A stretch of DNA of 64,000 bases from Lewinellaceae bacterium. Its GTDB lineage: Bacteria > Bacteroidota > Bacteroidia > Chitinophagales > Saprospiraceae. The stretch is from positions 62,001 to 126,000 of the forward strand of contig JACJYG010000012.1 of NCBI GenBank assembly GCA_020636215.1, written 5' to 3'. The notes under the pieces were generated by a model. The model did not search any database, was not told the DNA's origin, and saw only the letters and a list, made by a program, of their open reading frames with translations. Of the stretch, positions 43,376 to 52,661 are shown piece by piece. A program made the position numbers and the translations under genes. Every line of letters starts with the position of its first letter. The first letter of the stretch is position 1.

Positions 43376-44389
43376 ATGCCTATGTCTATTTTTGGCGAAA
43401 ACATACAATTCCTAAATCCGCAGTTTTTTCTGCTGCTATTGCTCCTGCCCTTGGCGGGATTCTGGTATTTGCGCCGTCGGCAGCGCCACTATCCTACGCT
43501 GCGCATGCCCAGCCTGGCCAGTGTGAAAGGCGTCCACTCCTGGCGGGGGCGATTGCGGGCTACCTTGCCATTGTTGCGGGCTCTGGCCTTTGCCTCTTTG
43601 GTAGTGGCCATGGCCCGGCCGCAGGAAGTACTCAAGGAAGAAGAAGTTGATGCGGAGGGAATCGATATTATGATGGCCATCGACCTTTCGAGTAGTATGC
43701 TGGCCCAGGATTTCAAACCCGACCGGCTGGAAGTCAGTAAGCGTGTGGCGGCTCAATTTATCAGCAAGCGGCCATACGACCGAATTGGCCTGGCGGTTTT
43801 TGCCGGCGAGGCCTTTACCAAATGCCCCCTCACTACCGATCATCAGATGCTCAAGGCCTTCCTGGCGGAACTGGAGTGTGGGGAGTTGGAGGATGGCACC
43901 GCCATTGGCATGGGCCTGGCCACGGCAGTAGGCCACCTGGAAAAGAGCGAGGCGAAGAGTAAAATCGTTATTCTGTTAACCGATGGGGTCAACAACGCCG
44001 GGTATATCAATCCGTCCATGGCGGCCCAGATTGCCCAGAAGTTGGGGATTAAGGTATACACCATTGGGGTAGGCTCTACCGGAGATGCTCTGACGCCGGT
44101 CAACCGACGTTCGGATGGACGGTACATTTTTGGGTTGGCCAGGGTGAAGATCGACGAAGGCCTGTTGCGGGAAATCGCGGAAATGACAAAGGGGGAATAC
44201 TTTCGCGCCACCTCTGCTGAGAGCCTGGAACGCATCTACGATCAAATCGACCGCCTCGAAAAAACCAAGGTGGAAGTGACTGTGTTCAAACATTACAGCG
44301 AAGCTTTCCATCCTTTTGTGTATTGGGCGATTTTGTTGTTGTTGCTGGAAGCACTTTTGCGTTACACGGTTTTGAGGACAATTCCGTAG
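43376..44389 (+). CDS. batA: BatA, VWA-domain membrane protein
   Basis: A 337-residue protein anchored by an N-terminal helix (QFFLLLLLLPLAGFWYL), a second helix (LLRALAFASLVVAMARPQ) and a C-terminal helix. The VWA domain (about 95-290) has a complete MIDAS: DLSSS (Asp103, Ser105, Ser107) and LTDGVNNAG. It probably sits on the periplasmic face and joins BatB and MoxR in an envelope-stress or assembly complex; the exact task is unknown. BatB follows after an 11-base gap. Confidence 0.9.
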   Translation: MPMSIFGENIQFLNPQFFLLLLLLPLAGFWYLRRRQRHYPTLRMPSLASVKGVHSWRGRLRATLPLLRALAFASLVVAMARPQEVLKEEEVDAEGIDIMMAIDLSSSMLAQDFKPDRLEVSKRVAAQFISKRPYDRIGLAVFAGEAFTKCPLTTDHQMLKAFLAELECGELEDGTAIGMGLATAVGHLEKSEAKSKIVILLTDGVNNAGYINPSMAAQIAQKLGIKVYTIGVGSTGDALTPVNRRSDGRYIFGLARVKIDEGLLREIAEMTKGEYFRATSAESLERIYDQIDRLEKTKVEVTVFKHYSEAFHPFVYWAILLLLLEALLRYTVLRTIP

Positions 44390-44400
44390 AAACTGGGACT

Positions 44401-45432
44401 ATGTTGCGATTCGAATATATTGAACACTTATACGCATTATTGGTAGCGCCTGTCCTGCTCTTGTTTTTCGGGCTGGCCTGGCGGGCGCGTAAGCGGGCAA
44501 TCCGGCGATTCGGGGAATCTGCGCTGATGGCGCGCCTCATGCCGAAGGTGTCTCGTTACCGTTATTTTATAAAGTTTGGCCTGCTGCTGCTGGCATTGGT
44601 TCTATTGGCGATAGCCTGGGCTAACCCGCAGTATGGCGCCAGGCTGGCGAAGGTCAAGGCCAAGAGCGTTGATATCATCATTGCTTTTGATGTTTCGCAA
44701 AGCATGCTGGCTGAAGATATCCCACCCAGCCGGCTGGCGCGCGCGCGGCGTTTTACGCAGAGCCTGGTAGAAAGCCTTCAGGGCGAACGCCTCGGGTTGA
44801 TCCTTTTTGCCGGAAGCGCTTTTGTACAATCGCCGGTCACCGTGGATTTCAGCGCTATTTTGCAGTCTATCCGGAGCGCTAACCCCAGCATGATACCGAA
44901 CCAGGGCACGGCTATTGCCGAGGCCATCGAACTGGCGGCAGAATCGTTCGATAAAAACAACAAAAACCATAAGGCGTTAGTCATTATTACAGACGGAGAA
45001 GACCACGAGGAAGACGCCATAGCCCAGGCCAAAGCGGCCAGAGCCAATGGCCTGTTGATCTTTACTGTCGGCGTTGGTACGGAAAAAGGCAGCTTCATTC
45101 CGGTTGACGAAAATGGCAGGCAGGATTACAAACGCGACCAATCAGGCCAGCCCGTGGTGAGCCACCTGAATGAGTCCATCCTCCGGGAAGTCGCCCGGGC
45201 GGGGGATGGCAGCTACTTCAACCTTTCGGCCGGCAGCGCACAAGTAGTTGAAGCGCTGCAGGAAGGTATTGGACGGATGGAGAAACGGGAGCTGGAGCAA
45301 CGCGTCTTTTCCGAATACAACAGCTATTTCCAATGGTTTGTGGGCCTTGCACTCCTTTTATTGTTCCTGGAGTTCCTTCTGCCATATCGGAGTAGCCAAC
45401 GCCTGACCGGAAAGGATCTTTTTGATGTATAA
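44401..45432 (+). CDS. batB: BatB, VWA-domain membrane protein
   Basis: A 343-residue protein. The ATG at 44401 is used because it opens a membrane helix (HLYALLVAPVLLLFFGLAW) as in BatA; an earlier start lies within BatA. The MIDAS is DVSQS (Asp97, Ser99, Ser101), with ITDGEDHEED later. A C-terminal helix (WFVGLALLLLFLEFLLPY) matches the family. Homologous to BatA and probably its partner. Confidence 0.9.
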   Translation: MLRFEYIEHLYALLVAPVLLLFFGLAWRARKRAIRRFGESALMARLMPKVSRYRYFIKFGLLLLALVLLAIAWANPQYGARLAKVKAKSVDIIIAFDVSQSMLAEDIPPSRLARARRFTQSLVESLQGERLGLILFAGSAFVQSPVTVDFSAILQSIRSANPSMIPNQGTAIAEAIELAAESFDKNNKNHKALVIITDGEDHEEDAIAQAKAARANGLLIFTVGVGTEKGSFIPVDENGRQDYKRDQSGQPVVSHLNESILREVARAGDGSYFNLSAGSAQVVEALQEGIGRMEKRELEQRVFSEYNSYFQWFVGLALLLLFLEFLLPYRSSQRLTGKDLFDV

Positions 45433-45451
45433 AGAATAAAGTGGAAGCCCT

Positions 45452-46231
45452 ATGCAATGGCAAACTATTTGGACCGCATTCGCTTTGCTGCTATTGGCCG
45501 CCCCGGCCGTTTCGGCGCAATCGACGGCGGCACACCGCAACCTGCGGAAAGGGAATGAAGCATATAAAGAGCAGGAATATTCCCAGGCGGAGCTACAGTA
45601 CCGGAAGTCCCTCGAGGATAAAAGCACTGCCCGGGCCGGATACAACCTGGGCAATGCGATTTATCAGCAAGGCCGTTACGAAGAAGCCGTCCGGCGCTAT
45701 GAACATGCTGCCCGTTTTTTAGAAGATAAAGACGCCAAAGCCTCTGCATTCTACAACCTGGGTAACGCCCATATGCAAAGCGGCGAACTGGAAAAAGGTA
45801 TTGAGGCCTACAAAAATACCCTCAGGCTCCGCCCGGACGACCAATCGGCCAAATACAATCTCGCACTAGCCCAGCGCATGCTGAAGCAGCAACAGGAAAA
45901 ACAACAACAGCAACAGCAGCAGCAGGAAAAACAAGAACAAAACCAGCAACAGGAAAAAGACCAGGAAAAACAAGAACAAAACCAGCAGGGCCAATCTCAG
46001 GACCAGGACCAGCAACAATCCCAGGACCAGGAGGGGCAAAACCAGCAGCAAAACCAACCTCAGGACCAACAGGAAAACCAGGAGAATAAAGGGCAACAAA
46101 ATAAGCAGGGCGAACTGACTGAAGCAGAAGCCCGACGCTTGTTGGAAATCATCCAGGATGAAGAATTAAAGGTGATGGAAAAAATGAAAAAAGAAAAAGG
46201 AAAAAGTGTTAAGCGAGATAAAGATTGGTGA
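45452..46231 (+). CDS. batC: BatC, TPR protein with Gln-rich tail
   Basis: A 259-residue protein with a signal peptide (about 1-23, ending AVSAQ). Three to four TPR units span about 25-140 (AHRNLRKGNEAYKEQEYSQAE, AGYNLGNAIYQQGRYEEAV, AFYNLGNAHMQSGELEKGIE). A strikingly long Gln/Glu/Asp tract (about 146-225) follows, then a final charged helix (AEARRLLEIIQDEELKVMEKM). TPRs would bind a partner, most likely BatA or BatB. The tract's repeated CAG/CAA codons could vary in length. Confidence 0.9.
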   Translation: MQWQTIWTAFALLLLAAPAVSAQSTAAHRNLRKGNEAYKEQEYSQAELQYRKSLEDKSTARAGYNLGNAIYQQGRYEEAVRRYEHAARFLEDKDAKASAFYNLGNAHMQSGELEKGIEAYKNTLRLRPDDQSAKYNLALAQRMLKQQQEKQQQQQQQQEKQEQNQQQEKDQEKQEQNQQGQSQDQDQQQSQDQEGQNQQQNQPQDQQENQENKGQQNKQGELTEAEARRLLEIIQDEELKVMEKMKKEKGKSVKRDKDW

Positions 46232-46250
46232 ACACTAAAAATCGCGAATT

Positions 46251-46802
46251 ATGAAAAGAATCGCTCTATTAGTCGCAGCCTGCTTCCTTTTGGCAGGAAG
46301 CCCGCTCGTCGCACAAGAAAACGCCCGCTTCAGCGTAGAAGTCAGCAGCGACTCTATCCTGATGGGGAACTATTTCAAAGTAGTTTTCACCCTGGAGAAT
46401 GCCAATGGCGAACAGTTTGAGGCGCCCCTTTTTCAGGGATTCGATGTCGTCAGCGGCCCGAGTTTTTCTTCCAGCATCAGTGTTATTAATGGCCAGACGA
46501 GCCAAAAAGTATCCTACACCTACTACCTCCAAGCCCGGGAAATTGGTAATTACTATATTGAACCGGCGAGCATAGCCGCAGGTGGGAAAATACTGGAAAC
46601 ACTGCCGGTGGAAGTGATCGTGGTGCCCAACCCGGATGGCATTATCCAGAAACCGGAACAGCCCGAAAGCCCATCCCCCTGGGGATTGGACGGCTGGGAC
46701 TGGCCGGATATCAGGCTTTTCGCCAAGCCAATGCTACCGGAATCTCCAGCCCCACAACCAGAGGCTCCTCCAAAAAAGAAACGTAAAACCTATAAGCTCT
46801 AA
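46251..46802 (+). CDS. short BatD-like protein (N-terminal domain only)
   Basis: A 183-residue exported protein (signal about 1-22, ending PLVAQ) equal to the N-terminal domain of BatD: RFSVEVSSDSILMGNYFKVVFTL, then FQGFDVVSGPSFSSS and QKVSYTYYLQAREIGNYYIEP. It has no membrane helix and ends in a Pro-rich basic tail (PEAPPKKKRKTYKL). It precedes a full BatD with the same fold by 8 bases and looks like a duplicated, shortened copy. Confidence 0.85.
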   Translation: MKRIALLVAACFLLAGSPLVAQENARFSVEVSSDSILMGNYFKVVFTLENANGEQFEAPLFQGFDVVSGPSFSSSISVINGQTSQKVSYTYYLQAREIGNYYIEPASIAAGGKILETLPVEVIVVPNPDGIIQKPEQPESPSPWGLDGWDWPDIRLFAKPMLPESPAPQPEAPPKKKRKTYKL

Positions 46803-46810
46803 GATACCCC

Positions 46811-48544
46811 ATGTTCAGGCCACTCTCTATTTTGCTGACCTTAGCCGCTTTCCCGTTCCTGCTTCAGGGGCAGGCCCGCGTAACTTTTGAGGCGCTCGCC
46901 GATGCCCGAAAAGTGGTGAAGGATGGTTACTTTGAAGTGGCCTTTACGCTGAATAATGCAGAGGGTAGTGGGTTTAAGCCGCCTTCTTTCGAAGGCTTCA
47001 ACATCCTGTCCGGCCCGTTCCACAATATGGGCACAGCCGTGATCAATGGTACCGTGATCCGGGAAGAAAGTTATGTCTACCGGCTACAGCCCCGCCGCAC
47101 AGGCAGCCTGGTTATCGGCAGCGCTACTATCAGCGTCAGTGGGCGTACCTATCGCTCCTTGCCCATTACCATTCAGGTGGTGGAGGGGCGGGACGGCCCC
47201 GGAGAAGGAAAGGAAATATTTATCGTCGCAGAACCCAGTACAACCAAAGCCTGGGTGGGACAACAGGTGCTGCTGGATTATAAGCTGTATACCCGGGTGA
47301 CCTATAAGAGCCCTAATTTATTGGAAGAGTCAGATTATCAGGGCTTCTACGCCGAGGATATCAGGCAGTACGACAGCCGGGATATTCGGGAGGTGATTAA
47401 TGGAGTGCAGTATGTTTCAAAAATATTGAAGCGGGTTGCCTTATTTCCGCAACAGGCAGGGGAATTGACGATCAGTCCAATGAATATTCAGGTGGGCGTC
47501 GTTAAAGAGGACAGCGGCCGGCGGCGGAGCTTTTTCTTCTCTCCGGAACTGGAGCGGGTGCCGCTCAGTACAGAGCCGGTTTCCATCCAGGTGGCGCCAC
47601 TGCCTTCCAATATGCCAGCGTTTTTTACCGGCGCAGTGGGTAGTTTTAAAGTGACACCTTACCTCAACCGTACAACGGTAACCACCGATGATGTCCTCTC
47701 CCTGCGGCTTACCATTAGCGGAAATGGTGATATTAAGAGAGTACAGGCGCCTCCCCTTAAAGTTCCCGAAAGCTTTGAACTGTACGACCCTACCGTGGTA
47801 GAGGAAGAAACCTATGAGCTCAATGGGGACATTATGGGTAAAAAGGTGTTTGAGTACCTCATGCTGCCCAAAGAATCCGGCCGTTTTGTGCTTCAGCCGG
47901 CTTTTACCTATTTTAATCCCGATAGCGCCAGTTTTGTCACCTATGATGCGAGTAGATATGAAATAGAAGTTCGGGAAGGTTCTGGCCGGAGCGGGACAGC
48001 AAAGCCTGGGCAACAGGGACAGGAGAGCAGGGTTGAGGACATTGCTCCCATCCAAACCAATACAACACTTTATCGTCAAGGCCAGCCATTTTTAACTTCT
48101 CCGTTATTTTGGGTGCTTTTTGCCCTGCCTTTCATGGGCATTGGTGGTATAGTGGCCTACAAGCGATGGACTGCAAAAAGAAAAGGCGCCGACCCTTCAA
48201 TCCTGCGTACCCGCAACGCCCGTAAAGTGGCCCAGGAGCGGCTTTCTCAGGCCGAACGAAGCCTGAAAGAAGTAAATAGCCGGGCCTTTTACGACGAGGT
48301 ATCCAAAGCGATGCTGGGCTACATCAGCGACAAGCTGCATCTTCCTCCTTCTATGTTGAGTAAAGACAAACTGCGGGAACGCCTGGAAGAGCCAGGTATT
48401 GATGCCGGCCTGGTGAACCAGTTTCTGGAGATTCTCAGCACCTGTGAACTGGCGCTGTTCGCCGGTAAAGAAAATACCGCCGCTATGAAGGATGTTTTTG
48501 TAAAATCTATCGAGACTATTTCGCAAATGGAACGGCAGCTCTAG
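46811..48544 (+). CDS. batD: BatD, large membrane-anchored protein
   Basis: A 577-residue protein with a signal peptide (about 1-20, ending LLQGQ), at least two repeated beta domains (VTFEALADARKVVKDGYFEVAF and GDIKRVQAPPLKVPESF), then a single membrane helix (SPLFWVLFALPFMGIGGIVAY) and a cytoplasmic helical tail (AQERLSQAERSLKEVNSRAFYDE). Such proteins probably hold the periplasmic Bat complex to the membrane. Last gene of the operon. Confidence 0.9.
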   Translation: MFRPLSILLTLAAFPFLLQGQARVTFEALADARKVVKDGYFEVAFTLNNAEGSGFKPPSFEGFNILSGPFHNMGTAVINGTVIREESYVYRLQPRRTGSLVIGSATISVSGRTYRSLPITIQVVEGRDGPGEGKEIFIVAEPSTTKAWVGQQVLLDYKLYTRVTYKSPNLLEESDYQGFYAEDIRQYDSRDIREVINGVQYVSKILKRVALFPQQAGELTISPMNIQVGVVKEDSGRRRSFFFSPELERVPLSTEPVSIQVAPLPSNMPAFFTGAVGSFKVTPYLNRTTVTTDDVLSLRLTISGNGDIKRVQAPPLKVPESFELYDPTVVEEETYELNGDIMGKKVFEYLMLPKESGRFVLQPAFTYFNPDSASFVTYDASRYEIEVREGSGRSGTAKPGQQGQESRVEDIAPIQTNTTLYRQGQPFLTSPLFWVLFALPFMGIGGIVAYKRWTAKRKGADPSILRTRNARKVAQERLSQAERSLKEVNSRAFYDEVSKAMLGYISDKLHLPPSMLSKDKLRERLEEPGIDAGLVNQFLEILSTCELALFAGKENTAAMKDVFVKSIETISQMERQL

Positions 48545-48584
48545 CCAGGCGCAAGACATTTTTTTGAACAGCATCACTGAAGAG

Positions 48585-49742
48585 CTACTGCACTATCCTC
48601 CCCTTCCACTCATACCTTTTTACTACCAGCGACAGGGCGCCCACCAGGGCAAAATACAGTATATGCATAGCTTCGGACCACAGGAATCTCCGGAGCAGGC
48701 GCACTTGGCCAAAGTAATAAACCGCCGTACTGAGCAGGAGGTAGTCAGCCACCGATTTGACCAGAAAAAAACCGAGAAAGAGGCCGGCTGCGTAGGCGGG
48801 CTGGAAAGGCAAGATCAACAACGGAGCGAGGATAAACCAGCAATAGAGGAAAACCACGCCCAATACTGCCGTGATGCGCCAGTCGTCATAACTCTCGTTT
48901 TTGGCGCCCCAGCGCAGGCGCTGCCGAAAGAAGGCGCGTAGCGTCGGTTGGGGTGGCGTAAATACCACGGCTTCCCGGCTTTTAACGAATCGCACCTGGC
49001 CCGGGTAGCGCCCTACGATCTTTTGGAGGAGAAAGATATCATCGCCCGAGGCGAATTGCTCATTGCCGGAAAACCCCCCTGCGGCTTCAAAAGCTGCTTT
49101 TTCGTAGGCCAGGTTGGCGCCATTGGCCAGGTACAAAGACCGGCTTTGTATCCCTGCTCCTGTCACCAGCATCATGCCGGCAAAATCGAGCGCCTGGAAG
49201 CGTTCCAATACATTACCCACCGGCCGGAACAGTACGGGGGCAGAGATGGCCTTGGCGCCGGTAGCTTCGTAACAAGACACCAACTGCCGCAACCACCCTG
49301 CGCCGGCCTGGCAGTCGGCGTCGGTTGTAACGATGAGCTGGCCGTGGGCATGGGCGATACCTAATTCTATAGCCTTCTTTTTATAGGATTGGATGGAGCT
49401 GTCTGCGTTGAGGTGGCCGGCCAACGGCAAAAGCCTTAGATTGGAAGCAGTAAATCCCTCGGTTATGGCTGCAGTGCGATCGGTAGAGTGATCATCGACG
49501 ACGATGACTTCGAGCAGTGTTTTCGGATAATCCTGGTGCAGGATGTGGTGCAGGCAGGCCTGTATATGTTTCTCTTCATTCCGGGCCGGAACGATGACGG
49601 TGACACGCGTACGCGGCATCCATCCTTCCTGGATTTCCCATTCCGGAAGGGCATACCAGGCGCTCAACAACCCTCTGAGAAGGAAGCTATAGCTCAGCGC
49701 CAGGGCAATACCGGCAATGAAAAACAAGGTCAGCCACACCAA
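48585..49742 (-). CDS. family 2 glycosyltransferase, membrane-bound
   Basis: A 385-residue enzyme with a leading membrane helix (about 1-30), a GT2 nucleotide-sugar domain (VTVIVPARNEEKHI, LEVIVVDDHSTD, the DxD-like TTDADCQAG and RQRLRW) and three or four C-terminal helices (FLYCWFILAPLLILPF, AAGLFLGFFLVKSVADYLLL). It resembles processive or lipid-linked glycosyltransferases. The sugar and acceptor are unknown. It starts 3 bases after the stop of the next gene on the same strand. Confidence 0.85.
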   Translation of the reverse strand: MVWLTLFFIAGIALALSYSFLLRGLLSAWYALPEWEIQEGWMPRTRVTVIVPARNEEKHIQACLHHILHQDYPKTLLEVIVVDDHSTDRTAAITEGFTASNLRLLPLAGHLNADSSIQSYKKKAIELGIAHAHGQLIVTTDADCQAGAGWLRQLVSCYEATGAKAISAPVLFRPVGNVLERFQALDFAGMMLVTGAGIQSRSLYLANGANLAYEKAAFEAAGGFSGNEQFASGDDIFLLQKIVGRYPGQVRFVKSREAVVFTPPQPTLRAFFRQRLRWGAKNESYDDWRITAVLGVVFLYCWFILAPLLILPFQPAYAAGLFLGFFLVKSVADYLLLSTAVYYFGQVRLLRRFLWSEAMHILYFALVGALSLVVKRYEWKGRIVQ

Positions 49743-49745
49743 ATG

Positions 49746-50237
49746 CTATTTTTCTTGAAAAAAATTGTCGTATTGGTTAGGATCCCGTTTTTGCCGGGGC
49801 TGCAGTTCTTCTGCTTCGGGCAGTTTGATCGGCTCATCCTGCTGTATCTCCTCTTCCAGTTCTTCGTATTCGACAAATTCCCCTTCCCGGGTGCGGCGGA
49901 CTTCAGCCTGCGCTTGTTTGATGCGCTTTTTGAATAAAGCTTTGCCCAGTAAGAAGGCCGTCAGCACCGGAAAACCCAGCGCGCTGAGCACGATGGCGCC
50001 GATGCCCATCAGAGGGCTCTGTTTGACCAGGCCGATCAGCCATTGGACATATCCCAATACTACTTTGTAATCCACAATTAATGTGGCAATGAGGAGAATA
50101 GGGGAAAGGTAATATAGAATGTTGAAAATGAAACGGGCGATAAAATAAAGCCCTACCAGGAAAAGTAGCACGAATATAATGCCGAAAATGGAACTGAAGG
50201 GGTTGCCTTCAAAATTGATGTCTTTGCGATATCGCAT
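49746..50237 (-). CDS. conserved membrane protein of unknown function
   Basis: A 163-residue protein with three to four predicted membrane helices (SIFGIIFVLLFLVGLYFIARF, LSPILLIATLIVDYKVVLG, MGIGAIVLSALGFPVLTAFLL) and an acidic cytoplasmic tail (FVEYEELEEEIQQDEPIKLPE). It is often found near glycosyltransferases in Bacteroidota. Function unknown; translationally linked to the glycosyltransferase downstream. Confidence 0.65.
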   Translation of the reverse strand: MRYRKDINFEGNPFSSIFGIIFVLLFLVGLYFIARFIFNILYYLSPILLIATLIVDYKVVLGYVQWLIGLVKQSPLMGIGAIVLSALGFPVLTAFLLGKALFKKRIKQAQAEVRRTREGEFVEYEELEEEIQQDEPIKLPEAEELQPRQKRDPNQYDNFFQEK

Positions 50238-50358
50238 ACCAGTACGCTAGTTTTCTATTGAACCGTTAAGTTACACAATTGTTGGCTGCCATTGAAGGCC
50301 TTTAGACAAGGGCCAGGCTGCATTCGATAAGCGGCGCTTCCATTGCAAAAAAAACGCC

Positions 50359-50394
50359 TTGGTTTTTACAAACAGGCAAATAAGCGTATTTTTG
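50359..50394 (+). promoter_or_regulatory. possible promoter of the TlpA-like gene
   Basis: TATTTTTG at 50387-50394 matches TAnnTTTG perfectly; the nearest upstream TTG (50359-50361) is 25 bases away, longer than usual. The element lies 93 bases before the ATG. Confidence 0.3.
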
Positions 50395-50486
50395 ACCGGC
50401 ATTCCGGTAATAAACCATTTTCCCGGCTTGGGAATACCTCTCAAAACGAAGAACCACCGCCATTTTTCAGTTAAACCGAAAACGAC

Positions 50487-51836
50487 ATGACCAGACTGTA
50501 TTTGTGGGGCCTGTTGGCCGTTCTCAGCTTTAGCACCTTTGCTCAAACCGCCAATTCTAACGTTTTGCGTTGTGAAATACAGGGGTGCCCGGAGCCTCCC
50601 TCCCTATTTGAATTCAACGGCATCACCTTTTCTCCGGTTCAGCAGGGCGAAAAAGTTGAAGGCGCCGTCTACGAATTCCGCATGGCTCCTTCTTCGCCGC
50701 GCTTCTATTACCTGGGGAACAACCCTAACAATATGATACCCCTTATACTGGGCGCCGAGCCAATGGTCGTTGTGAAAGGAACCTGCGGGGCTATCCGTGC
50801 AGCCACGGTAGAGCAATCGAAGATTAACCAGGACTACAACAGCCTGAAGGAAAAGATGAATGAACAGCGCAACCAGGCCGGCCAGCTGATCCGGCAGTAT
50901 CAGGTGTCTTTCGGGGAGAAGCGGGAAGAAGTGGTGGCGGAAATGAAAGTTCTCGATGATCAGAAACTGGCCCTGCTCGACTCCCTCCGCAAGGCTGACC
51001 CCTTCCTGGGCAAGATAGTGGCCCTGAACACTTATCTCAGTTTCCAAAACTATCCCAAGGGGTATTCCGACGAAATAGAATACTTCGCCAAAGAGTACTT
51101 CAGCTTTGTCGACTTTAAGGACCCCGATTATCGAAACCTGCCCTGGATATACGAAGCATTCCGGAACTATACCACCACCATCGTCAGCGTTCGGCTCAGT
51201 GAGGAAAAACAGAAGGAATATCTGACAGAGACGCTGGCTGCTATTCCTCAGGGTAGCGCCACCCATAAACTGGCGTTGGCCGGAGTGATGAACATTCTGC
51301 AGCAGAAAAACAACGGTAACTACCTGTACTTCGCCAATCAATTTGTGGAAACGTTCAAGGATTCGGACCCGGCTGCTGTTGCCAATCTGCAAATGGAGGT
51401 CAAAAAAGCACAAAGCTTTATGATTGGTGGAGAAGCGCCTGACTTCACCTTGAAAACACCGGAAGGCCAGGATATGAGCCTAAGTGAACTGCGCGGTAAG
51501 GTTGTGCTGATCGATTTCTGGGCGAGTTGGTGCGGCCCATGCCGGAGGGAAAACCCCAATGTAGTGCGCATGTACAACGAATACAAAGATAAAGGCTTTG
51601 ACATTCTCGGCGTGAGCCTCGATAAAACCCAGGACCGCTGGGTGGAAGCTATTCAGCAGGACGGCCTGTCCTGGCATCATGTCAGTGACCTGAAAGGATG
51701 GGCGAATGAAGTGGCCCAGGCCTATGGCGTGCGGTCCATCCCCCACACCGTGCTCATCGATGCCGAAGGGAAAATACTGGCCCGCAATCTGCGCGGCGAA
51801 GCCCTGGAGCAAAAATTGGCGGAGCTTTTTGATTGA
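50487..51836 (+). CDS. TlpA-like thioredoxin-domain protein with DUF4369-like N-terminal part
   Basis: A 449-residue exported protein (signal about 1-21, ending FSTFAQ). Residues about 25-110 are a beta-rich DUF4369-like domain (SLFEFNGITFSPVQQGEK), then a long helical spacer (LKEKMNEQRNQAGQLIRQYQ). The last 140 residues are a thioredoxin fold with EAPDFTLKTPEGQDMSLSEL, FWASWCGPCRRENPN and GVRSIPHTVLIDAEG. It is expected to keep periplasmic thiols reduced, as in cytochrome c maturation or similar pathways. The esterase and hemW genes follow on the same strand. Confidence 0.9.
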   Translation: MTRLYLWGLLAVLSFSTFAQTANSNVLRCEIQGCPEPPSLFEFNGITFSPVQQGEKVEGAVYEFRMAPSSPRFYYLGNNPNNMIPLILGAEPMVVVKGTCGAIRAATVEQSKINQDYNSLKEKMNEQRNQAGQLIRQYQVSFGEKREEVVAEMKVLDDQKLALLDSLRKADPFLGKIVALNTYLSFQNYPKGYSDEIEYFAKEYFSFVDFKDPDYRNLPWIYEAFRNYTTTIVSVRLSEEKQKEYLTETLAAIPQGSATHKLALAGVMNILQQKNNGNYLYFANQFVETFKDSDPAAVANLQMEVKKAQSFMIGGEAPDFTLKTPEGQDMSLSELRGKVVLIDFWASWCGPCRRENPNVVRMYNEYKDKGFDILGVSLDKTQDRWVEAIQQDGLSWHHVSDLKGWANEVAQAYGVRSIPHTVLIDAEGKILARNLRGEALEQKLAELFD

Positions 51837-51844
51837 TCGTATCC

Positions 51845-52612
51845 ATGCTTGAACTCAACTTTAAAACCTTTGGGCAGGGCGATCCCATTGTCATCCTCCA
51901 TGGCTTGTTCGGCATGCTGGACAATTGGCAGGCCGTAGGGCGAAAATTGGCGGAAGATTATACCGTTTACCTCGTTGACCAGCGCAACCACGGCCGCTCT
52001 CCTCATCATGAAAACATGGACTATGCTAGCATGGCGGAGGACCTGCTCTATTTTATGGAGTCGCAGTGGATGTTCAAGGCTCATATTATTGGGCACTCTA
52101 TGGGAGGTAAAACAGCTATGGAGTTTTCCCTGGCCCATCCGGATATGGTAGACAAACTGGTGGTAGTGGATATCGCCCCGAAAGTTTACCCAGGCGGCCA
52201 CCAGGAGATATTTGAAGCCTTACAATCTGTCAACCTGGCTCAGGTGAAGGAACGCAGTGAAGTATACGAACAATTGAAGGAACGCATCGATGATTATGGC
52301 GTCCTGCAGTTTCTATTGAAAAACCTTTCCCGAAACAAGAAAGGCGGCTATGAGTGGAAGATGAATTTGCCGGTGCTATTTTCTAACTACCAGAATATGC
52401 TGGATGCCATAGAATCGAACGGCCTCTTCGATGGCCCGGCCCTCTTTATTCGTGGCGACAAGTCAAATTATATTCTGGAAGAAGATTTTCCACTCCTCGA
52501 GTCCCTCTTTCCCAACGCCAGCGTCGAAACTATATCGGGCGCCGGCCATTGGGTGCACGCCGAACGGCCAGAGGAACTCCTGAAGCTTATCCGGGCGTTT
52601 CTGGAGGAATGA
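51845..52612 (+). CDS. alpha/beta hydrolase (YbfF-like esterase)
   Basis: A 255-residue cytoplasmic hydrolase. An earlier TTG would overlap the TlpA-like gene; the ATG at 51845 fits. The oxyanion HGLFGMLDNWQ, nucleophile elbow GHSMGG (Ser85), a TRP-type DQRNHGRSPH block, and a late GHWVHAERP with the catalytic His are seen. The pattern is that of YbfF-type thioesterases acting on acyl or aromatic esters. The true substrate is unknown. Upstream of hemW by 49 bases. Confidence 0.85.
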   Translation: MLELNFKTFGQGDPIVILHGLFGMLDNWQAVGRKLAEDYTVYLVDQRNHGRSPHHENMDYASMAEDLLYFMESQWMFKAHIIGHSMGGKTAMEFSLAHPDMVDKLVVVDIAPKVYPGGHQEIFEALQSVNLAQVKERSEVYEQLKERIDDYGVLQFLLKNLSRNKKGGYEWKMNLPVLFSNYQNMLDAIESNGLFDGPALFIRGDKSNYILEEDFPLLESLFPNASVETISGAGHWVHAERPEELLKLIRAFLEE

Positions 52613-52661
52613 TATTTGTACCTGTTTACATTTCACCGGCCACAACAAACATCAATAGCCA

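Noticed and set aside
45890..46100. CAG/CAA-rich repeats as a possible CRISPR or satellite
   Set aside because: They code in frame for the BatC tail, with no equal spacers; not a CRISPR array.
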